From a virus, in IMG/VR virus record IMGVR_UViG_3300020202_000128, positions 1-43,172 of that record: a stretch of 43,172 nucleotides of DNA; one strand, given 5' to 3'. The position numbers and the translations under genes were made by a program. Numbering within the stretch: the first letter of the stretch is position 1; every line of letters starts with the position of its first letter. The notes beneath the pieces are model-generated. The model was not told where the DNA came from and ran no database searches. It worked only from the letters and a program-made list of their open reading frames with translations. Shown in pieces: positions 9,215 through 18,012 of this stretch.

Positions 9215-9543
9215 GCGTCCTCGACAAGATTGCACAGCGTCGGTCGACGGCCATCAAACTTGCGAGCCTGCCGGACGTCGCGGTGTTCGTGCGCGCCCTC
9301 ACGGCGGCCGAGTTTATCGACATGGGTGAGCGTGCCATCAAGCACGAGGGCCGCCTCGCCAGGAAGGCGATCGAAATGGAGACCGCGCTCGTCGATGAGA
9401 ACGGTCAGCCATTGCTCGCGAAGGGCGAGGGGCAAGCGTTCATGGAGCGCATTGCCGCCGCCGATTATTTGGCGATCGACCGCGCGCTCGACGCGGTGAA
9501 CAACCTCAATCCCGCGACGCTGGAGACCGCCGAAAAAAACTGA
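9211..9543 (+). CDS. Tail assembly chaperone (lambda G analogue)
   Basis: 110 aa, short form of the tail chaperone that keeps the tape measure soluble while the tube polymerises. The ATG at 9211 overlaps the tube-protein stop. The last codons GAA-AAA-AAC-TGA contain the slippery heptamer that redirects some ribosomes into the -1 frame. Size, position and frameshift all match the lambda G/GT arrangement. Confidence 0.88.
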   Translation: MSVLDKIAQRRSTAIKLASLPDVAVFVRALTAAEFIDMGERAIKHEGRLARKAIEMETALVDENGQPLLAKGEGQAFMERIAAADYLAIDRALDAVNNLNPATLETAEKN

Positions 9544-9770
9544 CGGCCCGGCCTGTGCGCCGGGTAGTCATTGCTCTAGCTACTGAGCTCGGCCTCGCTC
9601 CGCGCGAGGTCGAGCAGTGGCCAATGCCGGATATTCGCGACTGCGTGGCGTATCTCAACGCCAAGCACCGCCCAAAGCCCACCAATCCCGAGACGACGGA
9701 GCTACCGCCTTTCGTCCCGCAGTCGGATGAGGAGCTGATGGCGGCCTTCCCGCGATCGAAACCGAAATAG
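9211..9770 (+). CDS. Frameshifted tail chaperone fusion (lambda GT analogue)
   Basis: Predicted -1 frameshift product: 110 residues of the G-like protein, then 76 more read from 9540 (CTG ACG GCC...) to the stop at 9768-9770, about 186 aa in all. The -1 frame is open across the site. The extension carries the helical stretch ATELGLAPREVEQWPMPDIRDCVAYL and an acidic C-terminus SDEELMAAF, typical of T domains. In lambda only a few percent of product is fused, and the ratio matters for tail assembly. Confidence 0.85.
9534..9564 (+). promoter_or_regulatory. Programmed -1 frameshift signal
   Basis: Slippery heptamer A-AAA-AAC at 9534-9540, in the correct phase (GAA AAA AAC). The zero-frame stop TGA follows at once (9541-9543). 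Six bases after the heptamer a hairpin can form, CCCGGC (9547-9552) with GCCGGG (9559-9564) and a six-base loop. Confidence 0.85.
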
Positions 9771-9780
9771 GGGAATAACC

Positions 9781-11565
9781 TTGGCACGACTCGGGCAGCT
9801 GCTTATCGAGCTGGCGATGAACACCGCCCGCCTGCAGACCGATGCAGGCAAGGCGGTTGGCATCGTCGAGAAAGCAGCGAGCCAGATCAAGACAGCGTTT
9901 AAGTTCGCGGGTGGCGGCCTCATCGGGGCCGCCCTCGCGAACACCGTCAAGCAGTCGATTCAGTTCGGCGACGAGATCGCGAAGGCGGCGACGAAGGCCG
10001 GACTCGGATCACGGGCGATGTCCGAGCTTGCGTACGCCGCGAAGCTGGCTGATATCGACATCGGGGCTCTGTCGACCGCATTGCGGAAGATGCAGATCTC
10101 GCTGTCAGAGGCCGGCACCGGGGCAAAGGGGCCGAAGCTGGCGCTAGATGCGCTTGGGCTCTCGATCGGCGAGATCCGCGACAAAGCCCCGGACAAGCAA
10201 TTCGAGATGCTTGCTCAGCGTATCTCAGAACTGAAGGATCCTGCGGACCGCGCCCGCGCGGCGACGGAACTTTTCGGAAAGGCAGGGGCGGATCTCTTGC
10301 CGCTTTTCGAGCAGGGTGCAACAGGGATCCGTAAGGCGCGCGAGGAGGCGGAGAAGTTAGGGCTCTCGTTCGGCGACGACACAATCAAAGTGCTCGCGCG
10401 CGCAGATGATGCCGCGAAGCGTCTAAACGCCTCCTGGTCGGGATTCGCGGCCACAATGGTTTCAAAAGTCGCCCCGTCCCTCTCTTACGTCATGGACCTG
10501 CTTTCGGGCGCGGACTCCCGAGGCCGCGACGAGAAGATCCGCGCGCTCGAGGCCCGTCTATCCAGTTTCGCAGGGGGTGGATATGTCGCCCCAGGCTCGC
10601 CTTTGGCTGCGGAGAAGGCAGCCATGGAAGCAGAGCTCGACCGCCTGCGCGATGAGGAAAAGCGGGAATGGGCGGCGCAGACCACTATTGGCGGCGGGTC
10701 TCGCGGCATGGGCACGCGCGGGTCGCGCGCGAAAGGATTCGGCGCCGCCAGCGCCGACGAAGCTGCGAAGGAAGCACAAAAGAAAGCGATCGATGCTGAG
10801 GAGAAGGCGGTCGCCGAACGCTACAAACTGCATGAGGAACTGTTTGCCGAAGAGATGAGAATCTTCGAAGGCAATCTCGAAGAGCAGTTCGACATCTACC
10901 TGCAGCATGAGGAGCGGCAGGTTGAAGTGGCGCGTGAGAAGGCCGAGGAGATTGCCAAGATACATCGCGAAGAAGCGGAGAAGCGTGCCCGAGAGACCGA
11001 GCGCCTGGGCGAGCTGCTCGATGACCAGCTGATGAATGCCTTCAAGCGAGGCAAGGAAGGCTGGAAGGACATGCTGGAATACTGGGTCACGCAGCTAGCG
11101 TTCAGCGGGATTAACCAGTTATTCGGCGGCCTGCTCGGCAAGGGCGGCAAGACACTCGGCGGCGGCCTCGCGGAGATTTTCTCCGGCGGTGGGCTTGGCG
11201 GCGGCGGTGGGATGGGCATCGCCCAGGGCGAGTGGGACTGGCTGGGGAAAATCGGCGGCTTTGGCGGCGGACTCTTCGGCAGCGTGGGGAAGATTTTCGG
11301 CTTCGCCAACGGCGGCCGCCCCCCGCTCGATCGCCCGAGCTTGGTCGGCGAACGTGGCCCCGAGCTCTTCTGGCCTGACGGTGCCGGCGCCGTGATCCCT
11401 GGCGGGATGGGCGGGAATATCACCATCGCGCCCGTCTACCAAATCGATGCGCATGGAAACACTGATCTGGAGCGAGCGCTCCCGAGGATCTTCCGCGAAA
11501 ACAATGCGGCCCTTGAGGCGCTGATCGTCACTCGTCTGAAGAAAAACCACTACGGACTCCGATGA
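9781..11565 (+). CDS. Tape measure protein
   Basis: 594 aa; sets tail length and is ejected with the DNA. It starts with TTG at 9781 behind GGGGAA. An N-terminal lambda-H-like region is followed by long charged helices (residues ~320-420) likely to be coiled coil, a glycine-rich hydrophobic stretch at ~450-500, and the conserved C-terminal motif NGGRPPLDRPSLVGERGPELF. For a tape measure it is short; at about 0.15 nm per residue the tail would be near 90 nm (inference). Confidence 0.9.
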   Translation: MARLGQLLIELAMNTARLQTDAGKAVGIVEKAASQIKTAFKFAGGGLIGAALANTVKQSIQFGDEIAKAATKAGLGSRAMSELAYAAKLADIDIGALSTALRKMQISLSEAGTGAKGPKLALDALGLSIGEIRDKAPDKQFEMLAQRISELKDPADRARAATELFGKAGADLLPLFEQGATGIRKAREEAEKLGLSFGDDTIKVLARADDAAKRLNASWSGFAATMVSKVAPSLSYVMDLLSGADSRGRDEKIRALEARLSSFAGGGYVAPGSPLAAEKAAMEAELDRLRDEEKREWAAQTTIGGGSRGMGTRGSRAKGFGAASADEAAKEAQKKAIDAEEKAVAERYKLHEELFAEEMRIFEGNLEEQFDIYLQHEERQVEVAREKAEEIAKIHREEAEKRARETERLGELLDDQLMNAFKRGKEGWKDMLEYWVTQLAFSGINQLFGGLLGKGGKTLGGGLAEIFSGGGLGGGGGMGIAQGEWDWLGKIGGFGGGLFGSVGKIFGFANGGRPPLDRPSLVGERGPELFWPDGAGAVIPGGMGGNITIAPVYQIDAHGNTDLERALPRIFRENNAALEALIVTRLKKNHYGLR

Positions 11566-13148
11566 ACGACCTCGTCCTTCCCCTTTCGCTGCGGTGGGCC
11601 CGTTCGCGGGTGAACTACATCGACGCGACGGGCGTCACGCGTGGCTGGGGCAGCGGGGGCACTGCGGAGACGACCGACTTTGGCGGCTCGCGCGTAGGCG
11701 CGACGATCGACTTCACGCCGCACGGCGGGCGAACCTCCGAAGATCAGCGCGAGCGCGCGAAGCTCCAGTCATCACTGATGGCTCTGAGGGGAAAGTCCGG
11801 CCGCATCTGGCTGGGCGATGACTCGTACCTGCAGGAAGGGAATTTTCCAGCACCCGAGATTTTCTCGAACTCCGATTTCAGCCTCGGCACGAATGGATGG
11901 ACCGCCGGCGGAACGGGCGCCATCAGCGTTGACGACGCGGTATTGCGTCTCGCCGCCACCGCGTCCGGCGGTACACCGTCCCTCGTGCAGTCCGTTTCCC
12001 TGGTTCAGAACGCGCCGTACGCATTGCGCTCGTTCATCATGGATGGGCTGAATTCCTCCGGCCTATCGGTGGGCGTGCAGCTGGCCCTCTCGGGTTCAGT
12101 CTCGGTCACCACCTACTCGACTAGCCGCGGATATCACCTGGCATCGGGTGTTGTTCTCGATCCTGGGTCAATCAGCCGTGCGGCGGCTGTCATCGCATCG
12201 ACCACGGGGTACACCTCCGACGTACACATCGAGGTGCCGTTCACCTCCCTAGCTCGCTGCATGCTGGTCGACGGCGGCGGCAACCGCCTGCAGTACAGCG
12301 ATCAGCAAGACAACGCGGCATGGACGAAGACGGAGCTCACCGCTACCGCCAACGCGGCCACCGCGCCGGACGGAACCTCGACGGCTGAGAAGCTCACCGA
12401 AAGCACCAACCTCGCCGATCATTTCATCCTGCAAGCGCAGCCTCGTACCTCCCAGGCCGAGGACCTGTGCGCCTATGGCTACTTCAAGCAGAACACGCTC
12501 GACCGAGACGTGCGGCTGCAGATCGATGACGGCGCGGGCAACGGCGGGTTCGCAATCTTCGACCTGAGCGCCGGCACCGTGGGTTCGGTCACGGGACTCT
12601 CCGCTGGGAGCCATGCCCGCGCCTTCATTTCGAGCGCCGGCGGCGACTGGTATCTCTGCCAAGTGATCGCGCGCTGTCCTGCGACGACCTCAATCCGTGC
12701 GGTCGCCTACATGGTCAGCGCTGGTGCGATCAACTACACCGGTACGACGGGCGCGATCTCTTCATGGCGTATGGGCGCCTATCAGTCGTCGGTCCCCACC
12801 CGCGGCACGCAGACGACGAATGCGGCGGTGGCTGCCGAGACCCGCGCCGGCGTTGCCCTCTACGTAAAGGGGCTACCCGCCTCGACGACGAATCTTCTGC
12901 GCCGTGGTGCATGGATCGAGATCGACGGCCAACTGAGAATGGTTACGACTCGCCTCGATTCGAACGCCGCGGGCCTCGGGTATCTGCAATTCTCCCCGCC
13001 GTTGCGCCGCGCGGTTTCGGATAACACGCCCATCATCGTTCATCGTCCGATGGGCCGCTTCATGCTCGCCGGAGACGCGGGTTTTAACAACGTCCCTGGC
13101 CGCTGGACGAGCGCCTCGATCGATCTCGAAGAGGCGAACGCCGCGTGA
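11562..13148 (+). CDS. Distal tail-type protein with carbohydrate-binding-like insert
   Basis: 528 aa. The first ~95 residues and the last ~110 residues (from LYVKGLPAST to the end) look like two halves of one distal-tail type domain. Between them sit two beta-sandwich modules: residues ~98-235 (begins SDFSLGTNGWT) and ~238-420 (YSDQQDNAAWTKTELT, then APDGTSTAEKL). The latter is a pattern common in phage carbohydrate-binding or concanavalin-like domains. Likely role: tail tip hub with surface-glycan contact. The ATG overlaps the tape measure stop (ATGA). Confidence 0.7.
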   Translation: MNDLVLPLSLRWARSRVNYIDATGVTRGWGSGGTAETTDFGGSRVGATIDFTPHGGRTSEDQRERAKLQSSLMALRGKSGRIWLGDDSYLQEGNFPAPEIFSNSDFSLGTNGWTAGGTGAISVDDAVLRLAATASGGTPSLVQSVSLVQNAPYALRSFIMDGLNSSGLSVGVQLALSGSVSVTTYSTSRGYHLASGVVLDPGSISRAAAVIASTTGYTSDVHIEVPFTSLARCMLVDGGGNRLQYSDQQDNAAWTKTELTATANAATAPDGTSTAEKLTESTNLADHFILQAQPRTSQAEDLCAYGYFKQNTLDRDVRLQIDDGAGNGGFAIFDLSAGTVGSVTGLSAGSHARAFISSAGGDWYLCQVIARCPATTSIRAVAYMVSAGAINYTGTTGAISSWRMGAYQSSVPTRGTQTTNAAVAAETRAGVALYVKGLPASTTNLLRRGAWIEIDGQLRMVTTRLDSNAAGLGYLQFSPPLRRAVSDNTPIIVHRPMGRFMLAGDAGFNNVPGRWTSASIDLEEANAA

Positions 13149-13348
13149 AGTACCAGATCGCGGTTTACTTCAACGGCCCGCGATCGCAGTGGTCCGAGAA
13201 GCTGCACGAGTCGGAAGTGATCTACCTCGACGAGGCGCCGTTCCTCTGGCTGGCCCGTTACCTCGCCCGCGCCAATCTCGGCAACACGGGGCGTTGCGCC
13301 TACGTCATCACGTCGACGACCGGGTATTCGGAGCAGGGGGATAAGTGA
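13145..13348 (+). CDS. Small tail-tip module protein, unknown
   Basis: 67 aa, GTG start overlapping the previous stop (GTGA) and GTGA overlap with the next gene, so clearly part of the tail-tip operon. Sequence is mixed, with an aromatic VIYLDEAPFLWLARYLARANLG core. I do not recognise it. Confidence 0.7.
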   Translation: MKYQIAVYFNGPRSQWSEKLHESEVIYLDEAPFLWLARYLARANLGNTGRCAYVITSTTGYSEQGDK

Positions 13349-13968
13349 GCTGGTTCGAGGATCCGGCAGTCGAGGCGGCCGCGATCGCCGAGCGTGCTGC
13401 CGTGGCCTACGCCGTCGAGCTCGACTTCCCCTCGGGCTTCGTACGCCTCACCACCTGGTCGGGAAATCTCTCGATCGGTGGTGACACCTATGACGGCATC
13501 GGCGGGCTGGGCTCGATCTCCGATATCCCCGAGCGCGTGCAGCTGGTTTCCGAGCGCTGGACGTATTCGCTTTCGGGCATCGATCCCAGCGTCGTCCCCG
13601 AGTCCGAGATCGACAACTGTTTCGGCCGGAGCTGCACCGAATACGAGGTGTGGCTGAACCCGGACACGCATGCGGTCATCGGCTATGAGCTCAGGCGGGA
13701 AGGGCGCATGGGTCGCGTGCGCCGGCGCGAGGGGCGCGAGCCTCTGATCGAGATCAGCTGCGAGAGTCGCCTGGTTGTCCTCGAGCAGCCGGACGGCTGG
13801 CGCTACACCACCGAGCACCAAGAAAAGTTCTTCTCTGGCGACCTGGGCTGCGACTTCGCTCGCAACCTCGACAGTGAAGAGATCATCTGGGGTGGCCGCC
13901 GCGTCGGCAGTCTCGTCAGCGAGATCGGCGCCCGCGCTCTCGACCGCTACCGGCCACGCGGCAGCTGA
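13345..13968 (+). CDS. Minor tail protein, DUF2163/BR0599-like (lambda L position)
   Basis: 207 aa. Features of this tail group are an N-terminal region ending YAVELDFPSGFVRLTTWSG, a middle beta domain, and a C-terminal block with cysteines (C in DLGCDF). It occupies the slot of lambda L, just before the K-like cysteine peptidase. GTG start overlapping the preceding stop. Confidence 0.75.
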   Translation: MSWFEDPAVEAAAIAERAAVAYAVELDFPSGFVRLTTWSGNLSIGGDTYDGIGGLGSISDIPERVQLVSERWTYSLSGIDPSVVPESEIDNCFGRSCTEYEVWLNPDTHAVIGYELRREGRMGRVRRREGREPLIEISCESRLVVLEQPDGWRYTTEHQEKFFSGDLGCDFARNLDSEEIIWGGRRVGSLVSEIGARALDRYRPRGS

Positions 13969-14363
13969 TGCGCGTCACGAACTGGCGCGACAACCTGCAG
14001 AGGGTTTTCGACGCCGCCCACGGCCAGCCCTTCCGCTGGGGCTTCCATGATTGTTTTCAGTTCACCGCGCGCTGCGTGGCCGCGGTCAGCGGGTACGACG
14101 GCCGGATCCTCTTCCCCCGATACACCACCAAGCGCGAAGCGCTGGCGTTGCTCGAGCAGGAGGGCGGGGCGCGGGGAATTCTCATCAAGGCGCTGGGTGA
14201 GCCCGTGCACGTCTCGCGGGCAGGGGTAGGGGACGTGGTGCTGATCGACATGGGCCGAGGGTTTCAGCCGGCAATCTGCATGGGCCGTGAGTGCTTCGCA
14301 CCAGGCCGGCGCAAGCTCCAGCCCTATCCGACGCTGCGCGCTGTCGCTGCCTGGGTGCTCTGA
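13968..14363 (+). CDS. NlpC/P60-like tail protein (lambda K position, DUF6950)
   Basis: 131 aa. The FRWGFHDCFQFTA block has the HDC signature, with C29 as the likely nucleophile. A later segment, GDVVLIDMGRG, is typical of NlpC/P60-fold tail proteins. Such proteins sit at the tail tip and may cut peptidoglycan during DNA entry. It overlaps both neighbours by one base (TGATG). Confidence 0.78.
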   Translation: MRVTNWRDNLQRVFDAAHGQPFRWGFHDCFQFTARCVAAVSGYDGRILFPRYTTKREALALLEQEGGARGILIKALGEPVHVSRAGVGDVVLIDMGRGFQPAICMGRECFAPGRRKLQPYPTLRAVAAWVL

Positions 14364-16702
14364 TGCCTCAGGCCGTACCGTTCATCGTCGCGGGTGCCCG
14401 CGCGCTCGCGCGCGTGGGCGTGCAGCTGCTGAAGGTGGGGGCGATGACCCTCATCCAGAAGGCGCTCACCAAGCGCCCTGGCCAGGGCATGACGCCGCTG
14501 AACGTCACGGCTCGCTCGACGATCGCCTCTCGAAAGATCATTTGGGGCACCGTGCGCGCCGGCGGTGCGCTGCTCTTCGTCAAGACGTCGGGCACGAACA
14601 ACAAGTATCTCTGGTACGTGGTCGCCTACGCTGGGCACCAGTGCACCGCACTGAAGGACCTCTACCTCGACAAGTTCAAGATCGCGGCCGCGGACATCAA
14701 TGGCACGACGGGCGCGGTCTCGACGGCCTCGATGGACGGCAAGCTGAAATGCTGGGACCACCTCGGCACCCAGGCGCAAGCCGTCGACTCGACGCTCGAT
14801 ACGGAGTTCACCCAGTGGACCAGCAACCACCGGTTGCGGGGTATCTGCTACCGCGTCATCCGGTTCGAGCGTAGCGACAAGGCGTTCCCCACCGGAGCGC
14901 CAGAGAGCTGCTCGAGCATCGTCGACGGGGCGAAACTGTACGACCCGCGGCTTGATTCCACGAACGGCGGGGCGGGCACGCACCGCAGGACCGACCCTCA
15001 GACCTGGGCCTTCAGCAGCAACCCGGCGCTTGTCCTGCGCTGGTTCCTGACCGGCGGGTCGGTGGTGAACGATCAGGCGACGCGGCTCGTCCGCTACGGC
15101 CTCCGGGAGAGCGACGACCGGATCCCTGACGACTACACGATCGCGGCCGCGAACATCTGCGACCAGTCGCTGAGCGGCGGCAACGCGCCGCCCTCCGGCG
15201 CCCAGTCCCGTTACACCTGCAATCTCGAGGTGTCCTGCGACGAGATCCGCCGCGAGATCATCGAGAAGATTCTCGACACTATGGGGGCGACCGGCCTCCC
15301 GTGCGTACATGGCAAATGGCGCATGTGGGCCGCGCAATACGACGCCCCGAGCCATACCTTCGATCAGAACGACATCTGCGAGGGCCTCGATGTCGAGGAC
15401 ACCACGGGCGACGAGGAGCGAAAGAACCAGATCTCGGCGGCCTTCGTCGACGCCACGAAGGATTACACCTGGCAGACCACGAAGCCGCGCACGAATGCGG
15501 CCTACGTCACCCAGGACAACGGCGAGGAGCACTTCGACGAGATCAGCCTGCAGGGCGTGACGAACGAGTACGCCGCCCAGCGCCTGGCCGAGCTCGCCCT
15601 GCGACGCAATCGGCAGATGCGCCGGGTTCGCATCCCGTTCAAGCGCTGCGGTCTGGCCATCGCCCCGCACGAGACTTTCACGCTCGACTATCCGCGCTAC
15701 GGATGGTCCGGCCGGGTGTTCCGCTGCGTTGTCGCCCGCGAGATCGAGTACAACGAAGAGGGCGGAATGATTTGCTGGGTGACCGCGACCGCGGAAGCCT
15801 CCAGCGTCTACACCGACCTCGTGACCGCCGACTACACGACCGGCACCAGCGTCACGAATTCTCTGCAGTCGGAGCCGCCCGACGCGCCGACGAACCTGAC
15901 AGCCGTAGCTCTCGCCCGTGCAATTGAATTCCGGTGGACGCTTGGGGAGTTCTGGCGGCAGAACGGCATCGTCGAACTGATCCGCCACACCGCGTCGACG
16001 CCGTCCTCCAGTGGCACCGTCGTATGGCGCGGCCGCGGCGAGCGCGCGGTCGTTCAGATCGAAAACTCCACCGTGTACTACTGGTGGGTGCGCCTCTCCA
16101 CGATCAGTGGCCAGACAAGCGCCACGGATCCAGCGAGCACCGGCCTTGCGGCCGCGGCCATGCGTGACGAACGACTGGTTGTTGACCCGAATTTCGAGCT
16201 GGCCACTGATCAGACCTACTGGCTATTCCGGGACGCCGTCGGAAACGCCGCGACGAATATCTCCATCGTTGCATCCGGTGGTGTTCAAGGCGGGGTGCTG
16301 CAGCTGGTCGGCGACAGTACGAACAAATTCGCGTGGAACTTGCGATCCGATGTCGTGCCCATCATCACTGGCCAGACGGGGCGGGTGCGCCTCCGCTGGC
16401 GACGAACGAACACTGTTAATTCTGCGAACCCGACGGACGCAATCTTTTCCGTCTCCGTCGACACCACGGACGGCGGTGTACCGCCGACATCTTCAGTGAA
16501 CGACGGGATTCTGACGAAGACGAGGGCGCAGATCGCAGCGGTGACCGTGAACGAATGGCAAGAGGAGGAGTTCACATTCACTGTCGCGAACGTGGCGAAA
16601 AGCTCACCGCAATTGCCATACCTCGCGTTCTCCATCCTGATGGTCGCCGCCTGCACGAGCGGAACAATCCAGATCGATCAGGTGCAGGCGCACCTCAACT
16701 AG
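14363..16702 (+). CDS. Host specificity/central tail tip protein (lambda J-like)
   Basis: 779 aa from the ATG at 14363 (TGATG overlap). An N-terminal hydrophobic helix (residues ~5-35) precedes the hub. The middle shows the tail-tip block EYAAQRLAELALRRNRQ and the following HETFTLDYPRYGWSGRVF region. A fibronectin-like domain begins at PPDAPTNLTA (~residue 505). The last ~170 residues form a separate beta-sandwich (starts VVDPNFELATDQTYW), probably receptor-contacting. Shorter than lambda J (1132 aa). Confidence 0.88.
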   Translation: MPQAVPFIVAGARALARVGVQLLKVGAMTLIQKALTKRPGQGMTPLNVTARSTIASRKIIWGTVRAGGALLFVKTSGTNNKYLWYVVAYAGHQCTALKDLYLDKFKIAAADINGTTGAVSTASMDGKLKCWDHLGTQAQAVDSTLDTEFTQWTSNHRLRGICYRVIRFERSDKAFPTGAPESCSSIVDGAKLYDPRLDSTNGGAGTHRRTDPQTWAFSSNPALVLRWFLTGGSVVNDQATRLVRYGLRESDDRIPDDYTIAAANICDQSLSGGNAPPSGAQSRYTCNLEVSCDEIRREIIEKILDTMGATGLPCVHGKWRMWAAQYDAPSHTFDQNDICEGLDVEDTTGDEERKNQISAAFVDATKDYTWQTTKPRTNAAYVTQDNGEEHFDEISLQGVTNEYAAQRLAELALRRNRQMRRVRIPFKRCGLAIAPHETFTLDYPRYGWSGRVFRCVVAREIEYNEEGGMICWVTATAEASSVYTDLVTADYTTGTSVTNSLQSEPPDAPTNLTAVALARAIEFRWTLGEFWRQNGIVELIRHTASTPSSSGTVVWRGRGERAVVQIENSTVYYWWVRLSTISGQTSATDPASTGLAAAAMRDERLVVDPNFELATDQTYWLFRDAVGNAATNISIVASGGVQGGVLQLVGDSTNKFAWNLRSDVVPIITGQTGRVRLRWRRTNTVNSANPTDAIFSVSVDTTDGGVPPTSSVNDGILTKTRAQIAAVTVNEWQEEEFTFTVANVAKSSPQLPYLAFSILMVAACTSGTIQIDQVQAHLN

Positions 16703-16717
16703 GTAGGAAGCATCCCG

Positions 16718-16798
16718 ATGAGACATTTCGCGCTCGCAGCGCTGCTGCTGGCGGGCGTCACCGCGCCCGCGTTTTCCTGCTCCGAGATCTGGTTCTGA
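16718..16798 (+). CDS. Tiny signal-peptide-like peptide, 26 aa
   Basis: ATG at 16718 behind AGGAAG, stop TGA at 16796-16798. It reads as a nearly bare secretion signal: MRHF, a hydrophobic core ALAALLLAGVTAPAF, then SCSEIWF. The next gene starts two bases later. The cysteine after FS is near where a lipobox would be, but the site is not canonical. Possible small lysis or membrane peptide; function unknown. Too short for ordinary gene callers. Confidence 0.45.
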   Translation: MRHFALAALLLAGVTAPAFSCSEIWF

Positions 16799-16799
16799 C

Positions 16800-17162
16800 A
16801 TGCCACAAGAAACGCTGCTTGGGGGTCTAATGGGAGAGGTGAAGCGTTCACCGTACACATCCGTTACCGCGGGGGTGTGCCTCGTGGTGGTCGTTTGGCT
16901 GGCCTTCAACAAGGCCGACGCCTCTGATACCAAATCCTTGAGCGCGCAGATCAGCGAGCTCGGGAGAACCGTCAAGCGGGACTCGGTGAATGCGGAGCTG
17001 CGCGACATTCGCAGCGAGCTCTTCGAATTGAACCTGCGCATCACCTCGCAGGAACGCGAAGGCACTGCGGTCGACATTTTGCTACTGCGCCGGCGCGACG
17101 AGCTGCTTGCCCAGCAGCGACGCCTCGAATCGATGCTGCAGGCCATGGACGCCGGGCAATGA
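16800..17162 (+). CDS. Single-span membrane protein with coiled coil, lysis cassette
   Basis: 120 aa. One membrane segment at about residues 19-36 (YTSVTAGVCLVVVVWLAF) is followed by a charged helical tail (residues ~45-118) of clear coiled-coil character. It lies directly before the endolysin and overlaps it (ATGA). Holin, pinholin-like or accessory lysis protein are all possible; no family recognised. An in-frame ATG at 16830 is an alternative start. Confidence 0.7.
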   Translation: MPQETLLGGLMGEVKRSPYTSVTAGVCLVVVVWLAFNKADASDTKSLSAQISELGRTVKRDSVNAELRDIRSELFELNLRITSQEREGTAVDILLLRRRDELLAQQRRLESMLQAMDAGQ

Positions 17163-17626
17163 ACGACGACGTCGTGCTGTCCGCGCACTTTAACCTGCGC
17201 GAGTTCGTCTCATCGCAGACCGCCGCCCGCCTGGGGCGGGAGATCATTCCGCCGCCCGACGTGCTCGCAAACCTGCACCGACTCTGTCAGCAGCTGCTCG
17301 AGCCGATCCGCGTGAAGCTGGCCCGCCCGATCATCATCACCTCTGGCTATCGGCCGAAGTGGCTGAACCAGGCGATCGGCGGAAGCCTCACCAGCGCGCA
17401 CATGACCGGCAATGCGGCGGACGTGAAGGTCGTCGGCATGTCGCCGTGGACGTTCTGCCGATGGGTGCAGCAGCACGCGCCGGGCGAGGGATGGCCCATC
17501 GATCAATGCATTCAGGAATTCGGGCAGTGGACGCACCTCGGCACCGCGCTGGCGCCGCGTGGCCAATACCTCACCGCCAAGCATGTCGACGGCCGCACGA
17601 CCTACCTACAAGGAATCCACCAATGA
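17159..17626 (+). CDS. Endolysin, peptidase M15 family
   Basis: 155 aa zinc peptidase of the M15A (Peptidase_M15_3) type that cuts peptide bonds in peptidoglycan. Motifs: TSGYRPKWLN at 61-70, SAHMTGNAADV with zinc ligands H81 and D88, and QWTHLG with H126. There is no signal peptide, so it needs a holin to leave the cytoplasm. The start overlaps the upstream membrane gene and the stop overlaps the holin candidate. Confidence 0.88.
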   Translation: MNDDVVLSAHFNLREFVSSQTAARLGREIIPPPDVLANLHRLCQQLLEPIRVKLARPIIITSGYRPKWLNQAIGGSLTSAHMTGNAADVKVVGMSPWTFCRWVQQHAPGEGWPIDQCIQEFGQWTHLGTALAPRGQYLTAKHVDGRTTYLQGIHQ

Positions 17627-18012
17627 TCGAGCAAGCGCAGAAGATCGACGCCGGCGCGACCTGGTTCGAGACGTTCATCGTCGCCCACCCCGTGGTGACC
17701 TGCATTGCCCTGGCCTGGGTCGGGAGCTGGGTGCTCACCATCCTCTTCAAGAAGCCGCTGTGTCACTTAGTGGCTGATGACTGGGAATGCTGGTGGCTGC
17801 GCTTGCTCGACAGCACGATCGCCGTTGGCATCGTTGCGTACATGTGGCCCATCGACCACGTCGTCGTCTGGTCGATAGTGCTCGGCGCATCCAGCCCTGT
17901 CGCCTATTGCATCCTCGGCGCGGTCCTTTGCTGGTGGCGTCCTGCGCTCAAGCCGTATCTCTCGCTGCCCGAATTCCTCGTGCACGAAACACCCAAGGAC
18001 CACGCACCATGA
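17623..18012 (+). CDS. Holin candidate, three membrane segments
   Basis: 129 aa from the ATG at 17623 (AAGGA upstream, ATGA overlap with the endolysin). Likely membrane spans lie near residues 18-42, 62-84 and 86-106, with a short charged C-terminus. Size, topology and the place next to the endolysin suit a class I holin, but there is no sequence family I can name. Confidence 0.65.
   Translation: MIEQAQKIDAGATWFETFIVAHPVVTCIALAWVGSWVLTILFKKPLCHLVADDWECWWLRLLDSTIAVGIVAYMWPIDHVVVWSIVLGASSPVAYCILGAVLCWWRPALKPYLSLPEFLVHETPKDHAP

Noticed and set aside
14324-15988. Long minus-strand ORF of 554 aa opposite the J-like gene
   Set aside because: Antisense shadow created by GC-rich codon bias; very high Arg/Ala/Val/Gly, and no ribosome site or context.
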